Shown: positions 1 to 15,546, counted from the first letter of the stretch. The stretch is DNA of 64,000 nt from Apostichopus californicus (GCA_020650975.1 JAIPMN010000621.1:1-64000), one strand, 5' to 3'. The notes: generated by a model from the letters alone, not told the origin. Translations and numbers: made by a program.

Positions 1-478
1 TCGAAGAGAACTGTACGAGTTATGTTGTATTTAGTTGTTTATAATATGTAAATATAAGTTTCTGAAAAAAAGAGTAAATTTTTTTTTGGCTAAGGTCGAG
101 ATGAATACAGGACATGTTAGTGGGAGTATACCGTCTGGAGCATTCTGATAAAATGGAATGGCTTGGTGGGAAGGGGGGGGGGGTTAGGGATGGGTCCATT
201 AATGTTCCAAATGTCAAGACGTAAGTGCCATATGTTAGAATCAAGGGCCTCACCTTGCAGAGACAATGTAAGCCTTTCCAGCATGTGGAATTTAATTCAT
301 TCCTCCCTTTATTACCTGTCTCGCTCGCATACATATGCACTCCAATCTACCTAGCCTACACATTCTTGTTCCCCCTCCCCAGACTTTTCTTCTACGAGGT
401 CACTGGCCTATTCCCTCCAAATCATCATTCAGGAGTCTATTCTAGTAAACCAGTACTATAATTTTCGATTCATATTAC

Positions 479-523
<45 letters not shown>
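479..523. repeat. AT dinucleotide microsatellite
   Basis: An almost pure (AT)n run of about 45 bp with one ACAT interruption. Confidence 0.9.
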
Positions 524-525
<2 letters not shown>

Positions 526-963
526 AACACAGCCGCCCCAAAAGTATTTAACTCTTTTAGTGAAAATTATCCAAATCATGATCAAACTGATTGGTAGACA
601 TGTTTTCAATAGTTTTTGGTGAGAAGTTTGAATGTTTTTTATTTTGATGTATTTTTTTTTTATCTCAGGCCATTTAAACTAGTGTTGCCTTTAACTGAAT
701 CTCATTCCCTTTTGATTTAGTTTGTTATTTACTTATTATTGTTATTTCTCTATGACGTAGTCAACAATTAATTAATTAGACAATGCGACAGTTAGATGAT
801 GGATGACACATATTTGTGCTCTTTGTCTTAAAGTATCACCTGCTGAACAAAGAATAGTGAAAAACAAACAATGTGTGAGTACTTCCTAGAATCCATAACT
901 GTGACTGTTGAATAGTTTCTGTACTGAAACTGTACCAGGAATCTCACAGTAATAGACCACCTT

Positions 964-1195
964 CTAAGTTCCTTTAAAGCAGCAGTCAGGGTTCCATTCA
1001 ACTAGTGGAATTACACTAAGAAAGGCTTGTAACACAACATTGAAAGTATCAAACATTAACATCTTGTAAGTTCCTTTAAAGTAGTATGCATGGTTCCTTC
1101 AACTTGGGGAATTACACTAAGAATGCTTACACAATATTGACAATAGCAGACAATAACATCTTGTAAGTTCCTTTAAAGCAGCATCAAGGTTTAGT
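964..1195 (+). repeat. Degenerate tandem repeat of about 100 bp, 2.3 units
   Basis: TAAGTTCCTTTAAAG begins units at 965, 1067 and 1164. The first two units share GGTTCC, TTCAACT, GGAATTACACTAAGAA and AACATCTTG, with scattered changes; the third is partial. Confidence 0.8.
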
Positions 1196-1961
1196 TCATA
1201 ACTCTGAGTGCAATGCAATCTTACAGTCATCAGATTAGTATGCAATTGTGTACCACAAAGTGCTAAGAGCTAAGGACTTTCAAGAAACACACAACATTCA
1301 AGAGTTATTCATCTTTAGGATTCATGTGCGCTTTAACACATAAGCCATTGAGCATCTGAGACAAAGAAATATATTCTGAGTTTCATTAACAGTTAAAGCA
1401 GGACTTAAGAGTTTATATATTTTGAAGAATCACACTACAGAAATAAATATATATACAGTACAGTACATACCATTCACTATATAATCACATATGAACCTAT
1501 TATAAACTCCTTTAATGTCGATTCATCTTAAGATATGGTATGTAAATATTTACCTATCAAAGTATGAACTTAATCCCAATAGTAGAACTCATACAGAGAA
1601 TGCTACTTTAAACAAAAGGTCAGAAGAGGCTTCACATTTGTTGTTGCTATGGAGGTGAGTTGTATTAATCACTGACACCTTCAGTTTCTATGATCTAAAA
1701 ACCATGAAAACCTGTCAATCTGCGAGGTGCTGTGGGTCACAAAGTCTAAAAAGCAAGCGTGTCATTCAGGTGTAACTGTCAGTTTTAGCATCAATATCAG
1801 CCAAGTGTGTATAGGTATGGGACTTTTACCCATATTCACTCTTCTGTTACGCTCTGCTATCAAAGATCTATCCATCCTAGAAATAATGGTTTAGGTCTGT
1901 AAAACCCTAGCCACTCTCCTCCCATTAATATACAGTAGTTCTGGATTATCTCCTCCCTCCC

Positions 1962-2340
1962 CAGTGACGGAGCTAGGAGTATTGGTCAGGAGGGGTGAGA
2001 ATGGTCTGTAGGGGCACTTTCGACACTATCTAAGCGGAGCGCCACCACAGGTTGGCGCAGAGCGTACAGAGATTTTTTGAGTAAAGATACTCCCTAGATC
2101 GCCGGAAATGACCCTTTCCGGGCCTTGCTAATTTGCAGAATAAATAGGTGTCATGGCCATTTTGTCAGAAAATTACACCAACCAAATGTGACAAATGTCA
2201 ATAGGTAGATGAGAGCGCAATAAAAAAGCCTAAAATCGCGAATAAGTAAAAAGTGGTAAAAACTGAAAAGGGCGCCAGCAGTCCATTTGAGTCCGTCAGG
2301 GGGACATCCGCCCCCTGACTATATGGACGCTACGCCACTG
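1962..2340 (-). mobile_element. hAT-type MITE, family A, copy 1
   Basis: The 379-bp element starts CAGTGACGGAGC and ends with GCTACGCCACTG, imperfect terminal inverted repeats. The flanks are TCCCTCCC and CCCTCCC-like (CCCCTCCC), agreeing at 7 of 8 positions as a degraded 8-bp target duplication. It is the reverse complement of the copy at 22968 over its whole length. It has no coding capacity, so it must have moved with a transposase supplied elsewhere. A G/C hairpin lies near the right end (about 2296-2320). Confidence 0.85.
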
Positions 2341-5300
2341 CCCCTCCCCCCTCCTCCCACTTTAAATCAGGACCTACAATACCAGCAGGGTTCTTCTCTC
2401 AGGCATGGGTGCCACCACTGTTACATTTTCAACCCTTCTGAAGATTGGGCGGACTCCTGTTCCTCTCCCTCCCAAACCTTATATCAGATTTAGGGTCCTT
2501 GTGAAGGCAAGGATCCTTACAAATTTACCATGGTATGAAAGGAACTACATGTTTCTATGTTTGTTTTATGTGTGTTCTGTGGTTTATCTGTTTACTGTGT
2601 TTTATGTTTTATGTTTATATTTCCATTTCCTTTCTGGGTGGAATGAGAAACGTCATCACGCCTACAAAGTGCTGCTCTGAAAGGATCATGAGGATAAAAG
2701 ATTTAAGGCGGAAACGGAAGAAGATTAATTAATTGTCCCCGTTTGTTGAACTTAAAAGTCATTTACAGCAGACTATTAAATTAATATTAATTCAGAGGAA
2801 AAGAAACCCAGCCTCTAGCAACCAAGGTTAACATAGACTGGCAATTTCAACATTCCCACACACAAATCACCAGCAAATGTTATGTTGCAACAAAGAGATA
2901 TCTTTGCAAGATAAGAAAGAAACATACATCTAAGTAATACTGTCGCTTAAAGTAAACCCCAATGTCTAACGTTCACATGGGTAGAAGCACCCATGACAGG
3001 CCTAAGGCATTTCCTTTCTTGCAGCGTTGTCTATGTAAGATGGCTGTGCATGATTATTCATGTAGAGAAATTTATAATCCCAGTCGTAATTCATGGACAA
3101 TTTTCACGGTTAAGTTTTGTCTGAGGAGGGGGGGGGGATGGGGGCAAGAGAGAAGTACTACAACCAATCAGCTCACAGAATCAGACTCTTGGAGGAACCC
3201 ACACATTTCCTCAAAGGATGCCTTTTTCCATGTTTTTTGGGGGCTTGTTTTATTCTGTTTTTTATTGCTATTGTGTTTTTAGAATTTAGCCTGTTAATAT
3301 CTTGAGGATACACACTGTAGTACTATGATAGTACATGGCAACCCTGATTTTGTGTTGCATGTCTTCTGTACTATAATAAGTGCTCTAAAGTGGTAAGTAA
3401 CCAGGGTGACACCAGTTGACTGACAAAACCATAGCTTGCTTTATTTTCCAATGACATGTTTCCTACCTTGCGGTAATGAAAGATTCTTTTGAACTTGTCC
3501 CTCAAAGGATATATATGTGTGAAAACTAAAGAGAATGTCATTGTTTGACTTGTTTGACTGAAATTAGCTCAATGGTTTTATAGATCGTTTGGGAAATGCC
3601 TTCTTACCGTGTCATTGTTCACTCTGATTATCAAGTTGTCTTAAACTATGCAAAGAATTCCCAATCACAAACTGTACTACTAAGGTGAAGTGATATTTGA
3701 ATGAAAACATTTTTTAAATGTTTATCTTACACAGACATTTTGTATGAATTAACAGCAAAATTAAACCTGATGGAATTGAATAAGTCAAGTCAGCAAGAAT
3801 GAATTGAACTGACAAACCAACCAAAATAAAAATGACGAAGAATATGCAAAAGATTATGATTTTTTTTTAAATTTTGATTTTCACATTTCATATGTCAGAA
3901 AGTCCTAACATGAACAATTGCCAGCTGTAATAGGATCCAATGCAATCACAAAGTATTTCCTAATTAACTTTCACCTGGTGAAAAACTTCAGGTGATTTAT
4001 GTTTTGAGTAGATAAAATAACTGGCAACTGACAATCTAAATTTAGAGGCTGTGCTGGTGTGGATATGACCTATTGACTTCATTCTTCTCCTAAACAAACA
4101 TTTCCTTTACAATGTTTATGAAAGTATATATCGAAAGTGGAAGCTTTTCAACCTGTAATAGAAATACAGATATCACCCACTCAGTAAAGGATTTGACTTT
4201 ATAGCACTGTAGTTGCCTTTGCCTCTTATGATTTCCCTTTGTTTGAAGGAAAACATTATTACATAAATAAAATAACAAATAAGTTCACATTCAGTCATTC
4301 TTTCTGGAAGGGAAAACTAATCAAGTGAAGAAAAACAATTACATTAAAAAAAAAAAAACTCAAAGAGGTTTCACTAACTTTGGAAATTATGTTGAAATTC
4401 ATTAATTCTTTCTGGAAGGTGAAACTAATCAAGTTAATTAGGTATTCTGCATGTAATATCCAATTATTTGATAAAAGATTTAAAAAAAAAGAAATAAAAA
4501 AAGAAACAGTCATGTGGAGCAAAATCAATTTGTCATTTTTCTCTGTTTGTCAATATTGACAAGTTACTGTGCAACTACAGTACTATACATACACAATATA
4601 CTATCAAATTTAATGTGTAAATATTAACTTGTACTTTGTACCATGAGTATAAAGTGTTGTGTCTGAAAATCATTGTTCATTTCACTGTTGGATGTTCACA
4701 GACTAACAAAAAAAAATGAGCCCTTTTCAAGAACTTTCTCCCGCAGTAATAATTAACCATCAAGATATTTACATGCAATACATCGAATTATGACCACAAA
4801 TTGAAAATTGCCCAAATTTACCTTGGATAAATTTGGATGAGATGTTTTGCATATTGAGTAATTGATACAACCTTCTAGAACAGAATTCTGCTAATTTGGC
4901 ATAAAACAACCAAATTTCAAGATCTGCACCATTTAGTTTCCTAGGTTTTCCAGATTATTGAGAGAATTATCCATCCTACATTTGGAATACTTCCCCCCCC
5001 GATTCCCCTTCTCCCCTCTATCCCACCCCCACCAAAAAGGTCACCCCCCAAAAAAAAAAAAAATTCTAAAGGAAACAAAGTATGGTATTACATTATGAAC
5101 ATGATTGAATTCTTGGAGATGCAAATTTTATGGTAAGTCCGATTATTCACCATCCATTCACTTCTCCATAATCCCTTTCCTTCTGCTCCATAAGAAAGTA
5201 TAATCCACAATGTATATTATCAGTTGTATATTTTAGCCTTTTATCGTAGTTAAATGCTACAATATATTGTTTTTATCTTTCTCCTATCTTTCTCCTTTCT

Positions 5301-6543
5301 CTCCGTCTTCCATATTCCTCTGTCCCCCACCCTCCTTCTTCACCACTCACCCTTAATTTCTCTTTCTTCGTTAACCTCTTTCTCTGTGTCATTCTCTGTT
5401 CTGAATATTTGTTAAAATAAAGTGTTATAAAAAATATGCAGAATTTTCCTCAAATGTCTTTAAAATACTTAACAAATTATTAATCTAATATTAAAAACAC
5501 ATTCCATTTAAACAATTGCAAATCAAGTGTAAAATGAAAGAAAAAAAAACTTTTCCCCAGAAGTTTGTTCAAGCATTGTATAGCTTTAACTGTATTAATT
5601 TAGTTACAACAAAGGGAGGAAGGTCACTACAGGGAATACCAGTGTTGTCTGTGCCCTAGCAATTCAAACTCGTCTTTCAAGGCAGCATTGTCCCATTGCT
5701 GTATAGTGCTTGTCCCCAACAAGCTGTATCAATAAGCATTCGCTGTTTGAACTAATGCAATAGTTGTTTAAATGGCCGCTTATTAAAGCGTGCTCAGTGA
5801 AGGGTTCGACAGCGGTGGTGCCATGAGACCGATGTCATGCTATTGGCAAATGTGTTATTAATGCTGATAATACATCATCCTTGGTCATTGATGCTGTTTG
5901 TGGTGCAATGGATAGAAGCTACGATGTCTAAGGGGCTTAGGGTTACCTGTTAAAGAGGATACACATGTTATGTGCGATGGACAGACATAAGTCATTGCTT
6001 GCCGCAGTGCACCTGATAAAGTTCCTTGTGTGACATGAAATAGATTAAATCTATGACTGCTTCCTGCAGTCAGATATTATTTTTTTTTTTTAAACATGTC
6101 ACTTGAAATGGCTGTTGGAGGAAGGAAACCAGAGTTGCATATGAACAATTGCTGATGTGTTTCATACACGTTATTCTTCACAATCACTTCATCGGTTTGT
6201 TCGATCCTCAATGTGACGTAAACAAACTTGTTGTGAGGTGGTACCTCATCTAGTTCCTTAAAGGTAGAGTGTGGTACGTATATCACCAGATTGTGGCAAA
6301 TTAAAATCAAAATCTTTCAAAACCAAAACGGAGAATAGTTTAAAGTCTGCAACTTTGGTTGACTTTGTCATAGTCTAGATCTTCATGCAGAGGAAGTGAA
6401 ATGCTGCTACCTCACTCAAGTCTCCCAAAGTCGCCACTGGCCGTAGAAATGATGGAGTTGGGAATAAACTTCAAAGGTTGGCAAAGGCAACAATATTCAT
6501 GTACCACATTAAACTCTCATGAGACACAAAATGTTACAGTATA
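2341..6543. other. Gene-less stretch, probably UBE2E intron or upstream DNA
   Basis: No exon was found. The content is AT-rich with G/C homopolymer runs (3126-3135, 4991-4998, 5045-5062). A roughly 35-bp direct repeat (TTCTTTCTGGAAGG...AAACTAATCAAGT) starts at about 4299 and 4408. I looked for the missing UBE2E N-terminal exon and did not find it. Confidence 0.55.
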
Positions 6544-6705
6544 CAAATAATGAATGGTTATGAGTGCAATAGTGCAAATATTTCATGAGTTGAAAGATGG
6601 AATGTTCCATTCAACGAGGCGCAGCCGAGTTGAATGGAACAAATTACATCTTTCAACTCATGAAATATTTGCACTATTGCACGAATGGAAACCATTCATT
6701 ATTTG
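6544..6705. repeat. 162-bp near-perfect hairpin (fold-back element)
   Basis: Two arms of about 74-75 bp are reverse complements around a 13-base centre GAGGCGCAGCCGA (6616-6628). The paired blocks are CAAATAATGAATGGTT, GTGCAATAGTGCAAATATTT (20 of 20), CATGAGTTGAAAGATG and GTTCCATTCAAC, separated by short mismatched bulges. It lies in DNA upstream of the first visible UBE2E exon. No target duplication was clear. Confidence 0.9.
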
Positions 6706-6710
6706 TTTTA

Positions 6711-6932
6711 TACAACACCTTCAAATTTGGATATAATTGGATGTAAAATGCACTCATGCAACAGATTGCTTTGAACAGACAGGTTTCTCTGCTCAGCTCT
6801 TACCATTGAAAAAAGTGCTATCAAAAAAGTATAACGCATGGTTCTAGTTCATAGAGTGCAATAGAGCGGATTTTGCATGCAATCGACGAGCAATTGACCA
6901 ATCAAATGGCCGGAATATAATTAGGTGTTGTA
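6711..6932. repeat. Segment bounded by 10-bp inverted repeats next to the hairpin
   Basis: TACAACACCT at 6711-6720 is repeated inverted as AGGTGTTGTA at 6923-6932. It abuts the right arm of the 162-bp hairpin, so the two may be parts of one composite fold-back element of about 390 bp. Confidence 0.4.
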
Positions 6933-7123
6933 TTATATGTAATAACTAAATGGTATATTACATGATTAGCAGAATCAGTGCCTATGGATGTATTAATTAG
7001 TGGAAAGGGTATCCACATACACAAGAAATGATACATGGTGTAGCCAGAAAGATGAACTAAACAGTTAAATGGTATTTTTTTATAATCCTGTTTTTTTATT
7101 CTTTTCCTTTCTTTCTCTAACAG

Positions 7124-9412
<2,289 letters not shown>

Positions 9413-10703
9413 TGAGAGTGAGGGCTGTGATTACTCCAAACGAGATATTACAGCTTTCACAATATTCTTCTTATTCTCTTCTTTTGTGCAACACACACAG
9501 ACAGACGGACAGACAGACAGATAGACAAACACAAGCACACAGTTTAGTCAGACAGCCTCAAACATTGTGCGGCAGTGGTACAAACTTTGCTTTTAGTGGT
9601 TCTGTTAACATGTGGCAAATAGACATATTACTCTAAGGATGTGTGGAATGTAAAATGAAGGAACAAGAAAACCAAATTAAAAGTTGGAGAGATCTTGCCT
9701 GTGTTGTAGCCTTTTAGGTCACGTTTCATCTTCGTCGTCTGATGGTGGATTCTTGCTTCGGGGAGCCGTCTGTTTTTGACCTGTTCCTTATTCCTTGGTG
9801 CCATTTTTGTGTCTCTTTGTATAGTCGGAGGTCTTCTCGGAAGCAGATGAGCATCAGATCTTGCTTTTTTAATGGCATGTCTTGTAAATAGGACGTTCTG
9901 TTTATTTCTCTCTTTCCTTCTTTCTTTTCTACTTTGATGTTGACAGCCTCTCTAAGGGATTCTGGTTGTTAGTGGTTTAACAGAGCCCCTGAGTTTGTAA
10001 GTCTCACTTCAGCTTTGTTTGCCAATCAGTAGTGAATGAATCGCTGGATTAAAAAGCAAATGCACTTGTTTCTTCAATAGGACACCCTTACACACTTACT
10101 GCATTTTTCTTTAAGGGTTTGGGGCTGGGAGGGGGAGGGGGGGCTGTATTTTTGTGGGGGGGGGGAGAGGTTGGTGGGAAATGGGATGAGGAGCATACTT
10201 AGTGGTACTGTAGTTTTTTATTGATAGTAGAAGTAGAAATTGTAATTGTTTAATGAGTAACATAAATAGTCATTCAAATTTAAGTAATGAAACTCACACA
10301 TGGTCATTTTCCTTGAAGGGTTTTACCGATTCCCTTCTCCCTCCACAGAGGTATAGCAAAGTATTTCTGATTGTTACTACACTGTTATCGCGGATAGTCT
10401 AGGGAATGAGCTTTAGTGAGGGTACCGAAGGCTACAGTATTGTCAGATATTTCTGTATCTCCTGCTTGTTTTTGTAGCATATGAGAGGAGGGGAATGGGG
10501 TGATAATTAGATACTCACCATGATAGGGGGATAGCTGGGGATGGAGGGGTAGGGAATGTTAGTAGATTCTTTGAAATTGTGGCTTCCTGTGATATCTCAT
10601 ACGTTTGTATCCTGTTGTTGTTAACCAAACAAAAAATCAATTTTTACTATGTAACTTGAATTAGTCTTCAGCCTTTGTGTTTACAGAGAGAGAAAAAACT
10701 ATG

Positions 10704-10779
10704 AACAGATTGCTTATGTACTGCAAACAGCATGTGTAGGTAACAGACTGCTTATCTACTGCAAACAGCATGTGTAGGT
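10704..10779 (+). repeat. 38-bp tandem duplication
   Basis: AACAGATTGCTTATGTACTG and the following GCAAACAGCATGTGTAGGT-type stretch are repeated once with two differences, next to AATAAA at 10781. Confidence 0.9.
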
Positions 10780-10780
10780 A

Positions 10781-10786
10781 AATAAA
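10781..10786 (+). terminator. Candidate polyadenylation signal AATAAA
   Basis: This canonical hexamer lies about 1.37 kb after the UBE2E stop and directly after a 38-bp tandem duplication. It is one of several possible signals for the UBE2E transcript. Confidence 0.3.
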
Positions 10787-10790
10787 TACA

Positions 10791-13700
10791 AGTTAAATAG
10801 CCTTTGTTGTATTTTATCAGATTGCCTCAGTAATGACTTTTTGTAGGATATTATTGACAAATATCTGCATTTCATTCATTTTCAAGTACTCAGATGGTGT
10901 GAAGTTTTAGTTTAGTTTTGTTTTAAAAACATTTTGATTAGGTTAATAAGCCTTAATTCTTGAACTGCTATTTAATAGTATTGACATGTAATATTATGAT
11001 TCAGATTAGCCTGACATGAACAATATCACAATTATAATGTTGTAGAAACCAAGTAGAAGAAAACACTGGTGAAAAAATGGGATCTTTCTCTACTGAGAGC
11101 AATACGTAAGTTATAACCCAGGCTTCTCATTATGTAGGACTTCCGTGAATTACCACTAGGTAACGAAGGCTTATTTTGACCCTTCCTTGTCCTAATATTC
11201 TGTGGTACATTGGAAACCTGTTTTGAGCATGGCAAGATATAATAGAGTAAAATTACTTGTAGTATGTATTTATAGTAATCAATGTAAGTGAAAAATAAGA
11301 AACGGACATAATCCACGGCGTTAATTTGTTGCCTGTGAACAAGATGTCCTTAATCTGTATGGTTTTAGTAAGAAATGTTAAATTTCAAGATGTTTTATGC
11401 TTTTATGTTTTAAATTAAAGGCCTTGTTTGGTGTATTTTGTGTGACCTCATTAATAATCACAATAGTCTCCAGATCCACAACTACTGTTCCAAAAAAAAT
11501 TGCCGATTACTGGAGACAAGAAAATAACTGAAAGTTTCTAGTAACGTTAATTTCTCTTATCTGTCATGTAACTGTCAATCTGCAAGAGCTGGCTATTTTG
11601 TGATTTTTTTTATTAGGGGAAGGAAGAAAAGTAGGAGACAATATCAGAGGACTTTTGAAGAGTCCACTGAAGTATCCTAATTAACTGCTCTCTGTTAGTC
11701 AATCCCCATCTCCCCATTCCCCCCCCATCTCCCCCCCTCTCCCCTCCCCCTCAGAAATCTGATCTCTTGAGCGGCCAAAGTTATCATTTTAATGCCAGGT
11801 ATTATTTGATAACAGGCTTTGGAAGAATATTTTTGAACAGATTCATTTGTTGGTAAATTTGTGCAGTATTACTCTACTCATGGAGCTATAAATAGCTCCA
11901 TGCTCTACTTAAAAGGAATTTTCATTCTTTGCAGAAAAGAGGCTGTATGAATTTGAGTTATGAAATAGCGCCATCAGAAAGAACCATTCTGTTTGTTTTT
12001 TTGGCCTTTTACATTTTGGGAGAAAGCTGGCTGGCATTAAAGTCATTATTAATAGCTGAGTTTGGATCTGTACCTTGTCCATATTTTCTTTTCTTTGTCA
12101 GATGAGTTTGGGTAGGGGGAGGGGGGATTGGGGTAGGGGAAGGGGGGAAGTGTTGAGATTAGTCAACCCTCTTGATAAATTGATAGCTCTATAACTGATC
12201 AATACTGCTTGATATTGGTTCTGCCAGAACTTGTGGATCCCTGATTAAACAGGTGTTCTCTAACTGTTTAGTTTATCAGTGGATTGATCAATCAACTATT
12301 GAACCTTATTGATATTATCTTTTATTTCATCTTACCTTGAATTTTCTTTGAGCATGATCCAATTAGACCAGTTGGTTATTGGTTCACTACTCAAAACTAC
12401 ATAACTCTTTTTTTATTACTTCCCACTTTATCCTGTCACGTGACTCGTGCAATTTCCTGTACGATTTACCTTCCAATAATTAAAGATACCAGCTAGTGAC
12501 AATAATTATTTTATTTAGCTTTGCAAGAGAGGTTTTAAATATGTTACAGATGAGATCAACAGCTTTATCTAGTCGTATTTTCATCAGTAGAGGTTTTAGA
12601 TTACGTCTTTGGGCTCAATTATGACTGGTGTGAACCTAAACATGACTTGTAAAGGTCAGGGGTTTGATGTCAAGATGGCTGTTAGTCACAGTCTATTTGG
12701 TTGAATAGAGATTATATTTCTGCTACGGTCATTTGTCTTGCTGAACCCCAATAGACCACAGGATGAATCTCCGTTAAAAATTTGACATGACTTGCAGTAT
12801 TCACACACCCCAATGTTAAAACCATTTTCCCCTTGTTTGCAAAAATGGGAAGATTTTCAACTCAGTTTGACCCCAAATATGTGATGTTTAGTTTATTTTA
12901 TTTTAACGTTTATGGCTTTTCTTTTGTTAACACCAGCGTTTTAGTTTTCTATTACTTTTCAAACTTGTTTTGTGTTGTGAAAGCAAGTAATTGCTGGCTG
13001 GTGCTAACTACAAGTAGTTTCAAAAAAGTTTAAAAATATTTCCAATTTCCCTGTTTCTTAGATTTTTGTGTTTGTGGTAATTTCTAGCCATGATTTCGTA
13101 TGTGAGACTTACAAAACTGATTCAGATAAGATCAATACTCTCCCTAGCACTTTTTAGGTCATTTGAATCCTTTATAGGTGTGTGTGTGGGCGAAGGGGAG
13201 GGGGTGGGGGGCGGGGGCCAGGTTAAAAGCTGTGTGTAAGAACTGAGGCTTCTGATTGGCATCCCTTGCAAAGTAATGGTAAATGTACTGTACAAACAAA
13301 GGGCTAGCTAGCTCAGTGGAGAGAGTACAGTGCTTGTATTTGTGAGGTTGCCTTTCATATTGATCAATGATTTCCTATGTTAAATGCATTTATTTTTTTC
13401 GTTACATGCTATGAACAAGATTAATTTGGCAGATGTAATTTATAAAGTTTTCTTTTAAACTTCCAATTTGGAGAACGAACGGTCATGTGTAACATTTAAA
13501 AATTAAAAATGACTTTAGTAGCTTTGCGTCGCCGCAGAATTGCTACAACTCTGAAATAATTCTACAATGGAACCAATATTTTTTTGTGTGACTCCCTTGG
13601 GGTCCTGACTTGGCCCAGTAAAAATCAAGCATTATTAATGACATTTGTTTATGTTTTTCTATTGTCTTGGTATTACCCGATTAATTAGTGATGTAAATAT

Positions 13701-15146
13701 TTGTAAAGACACAACAATGTCGTTTGTATTGTGTAGAAACAAAATGAAAGCGAAAAGAGAAAAAAAATATATATATGAACGAATTTGTGGTGTGAAGGAT
13801 TTTTTTTTGCAATTGAGCAATTTGAGTTTGGGATAAGATTTGGAATAGTTAAATAACTAAAGCCCTTTTGTGAGTCTTTTGTGATAGATCAGTGAAACTA
13901 ACAAGAAACATTCATTTTCCTTCAGTGGGAAGGTTATTAACTGACCTTTCATCTAATACCGGAAATATGTGAATAGACAAATTGAAAGCCTTTATGGATT
14001 TTTTCATTACAATCAGGCCTAATGAAAAGGGATTATGAAGCCAGGTATGGTCAAGCAACTTCATAGAGACACAGAAAAGGTTTTACTGGGTTTTCTGTAG
14101 TGTCTTCGAGAAACGTTATACATAAATTCTGCCTAACCTGACCCAAACTTATGATTTACATGTGCACAGTTGAAATTTGCATCACCATCCTTGTTTAAGT
14201 ATTCGCCAAACCATGGGTGTTGGTTTGCATCTATGAATGGGGACATCCAATCCTTAGTAGGAAGGGTATGGGGAGGCGAGAGGCAGTTAACAAAGAGACC
14301 GATGAAGTGGATCCTATATGTACGGTGTTAATGTCTGCTGTATGGACAGTTGGGAGGGTTACAAGGGTGGGGGGGGGGTGGGGGCTGTGGTCACTAAGTA
14401 TGTATTGTAGGATCCTATGAAATTCTTTGGTGAGGTTTATGAGCTACTGTTGGCTGGTCTTGGAAAGTTTGGCGAAAAATGAGATTTTACCAAGCAAGAG
14501 AAATTGCATATTCCTGAACAGTTTCTGAATAGCTGGTGGAACAATTTTCATTACTAAGCATCATTATCTTTCCTCCCCGCCTTGCCCCACTGCTGTCCTG
14601 CCCCCAAAGAGAGGATCTTTCACGACTCAAACTTGAGGAAATGAACCTTTTGCATCGAATTCACCTTTTGACTGGTGTGAGTCGCCAGGAAACTGAAGGT
14701 GATGGCGGTATTGCACAAAGTATATAAGACATAACTGTACAACACTGTATCCTCTATATATGTGCACTTTAGTTGAAACAAGAAAACAGTTCACTTCACC
14801 GATAGGTCACCTCCGGATGTTTCATGGTATTTTTGGTATTTCGCAACATTCTGTTTATAACATCAGTTGCAATCAAAACAGGAACGATCCTTTCGTTTTG
14901 TCGTAGTTTTCAGTAAAATACTGAGCTACAAAGTTACCGCATGATGATTGCTTCTAAGAATGTGAAGATGATCGATAGGTATTTTTGGGTTTTGGAATTA
15001 AACAATTGACTAACAAAAAATAGTACACTCTGTACCAAATTAGAAAGAGGAAATGCAACGTTGTAGAGGAAGGAAAACGGGACGCATGTGCTAGAATATT
15101 GAACTATATGATATAGCAATTTAGTGAATATATCTTTGCTTATGGC
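10791..15146. other. Gene-less stretch 3' of UBE2E
   Basis: This is AT-rich DNA with G- or C-rich tracts at about 11711-11750, 12114-12148, 13190-13220 and 14366-14385. A TAGCTCAGTGG A-box-like word near 13307 may be a decayed tRNA-derived fragment. No exon was supported. Confidence 0.55.
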
Positions 15147-15153
15147 GAACATG

Positions 15154-15392
15154 TATGTATTTGTATGTATTTTAGATCCTCCTGCAAGCAGGAACTCGCG
15201 AAGAAGCCATCATTGACTTATCAAAGCCGCAAGCTGACCAAAGTCAGTCTCTTATTCATATATATTTAACGTCCATGATTATGAATTGTCAACAACTCTG
15301 TAACTGGACGGCATACATTGATCTTGGGGTGACTCGAACTCGGGACATTATGATTGAAAGGCACCGGCGTTAACCACTGAGCTAACACTCCT
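15154..15392 (-). mobile_element. tRNA-derived SINE (full-length, minus strand)
   Basis: Read on the minus strand, the element starts with a tRNA-like head at 15392: A-box TTAGCTCAGTGGTTAACGC and B-box GAGTTCGAGTCACC, the internal RNA polymerase III promoter. It then has a roughly 150-bp body and a tail built on ATACATACA. Matching 7-bp flanks GAACATG lie at 15147-15153 and 15393-15399. The body matches the copy at 56648 at high identity. I cannot assign it to a named SINE superfamily. Confidence 0.85.
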
Positions 15393-15546
15393 GAACATGG
15401 ACGGAAGAAAACAATACAGTGCTGAGCCGGAGAGAGAAAAAAGAAGAGAAACTCACAGCATAGATATTGAACGTATTGGACTCTTCTACTGCGATTTTAT
15501 TCGTTAAATAATTCAAATTTGCTCATAATTTCATCAAGCTACCTCC

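Larger units (their letters stand above)
1..1961. other. Gene-less stretch at the left end
   Basis: Apart from the AT microsatellite, the tandem repeat and a possible copy of the CTTACCTGTCTC repeat family near 315-365, I see no coding sequence. Open frames are short and have no family match or splice support. Confidence 0.6.
9413..10790 (+). other. Probable UBE2E 3' untranslated region
   Basis: No coding sequence follows the UBE2E stop. The stretch has a CA/GACA-type simple repeat (about 9490-9540), ATTAAA near 9675, G-runs near 10125-10170 and a canonical AATAAA at 10781-10786. Any of these hexamers could end the transcript; the true cleavage site cannot be read from sequence alone. Confidence 0.4.

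Noticed and set aside
6554-6736. 60-codon frame in the hairpin
   Set aside because: It reads through both arms of a palindrome and has no homology that I recognise.
13300-13350. Possible tRNA gene (TAGCTCAGTGG)
   Set aside because: Only an A-box-like word is present; no B-box or cloverleaf follows.
15327-15392. Possible functional tRNA on the minus strand
   Set aside because: A- and B-boxes are present, but the anticodon arm does not pair properly and a SINE body follows.
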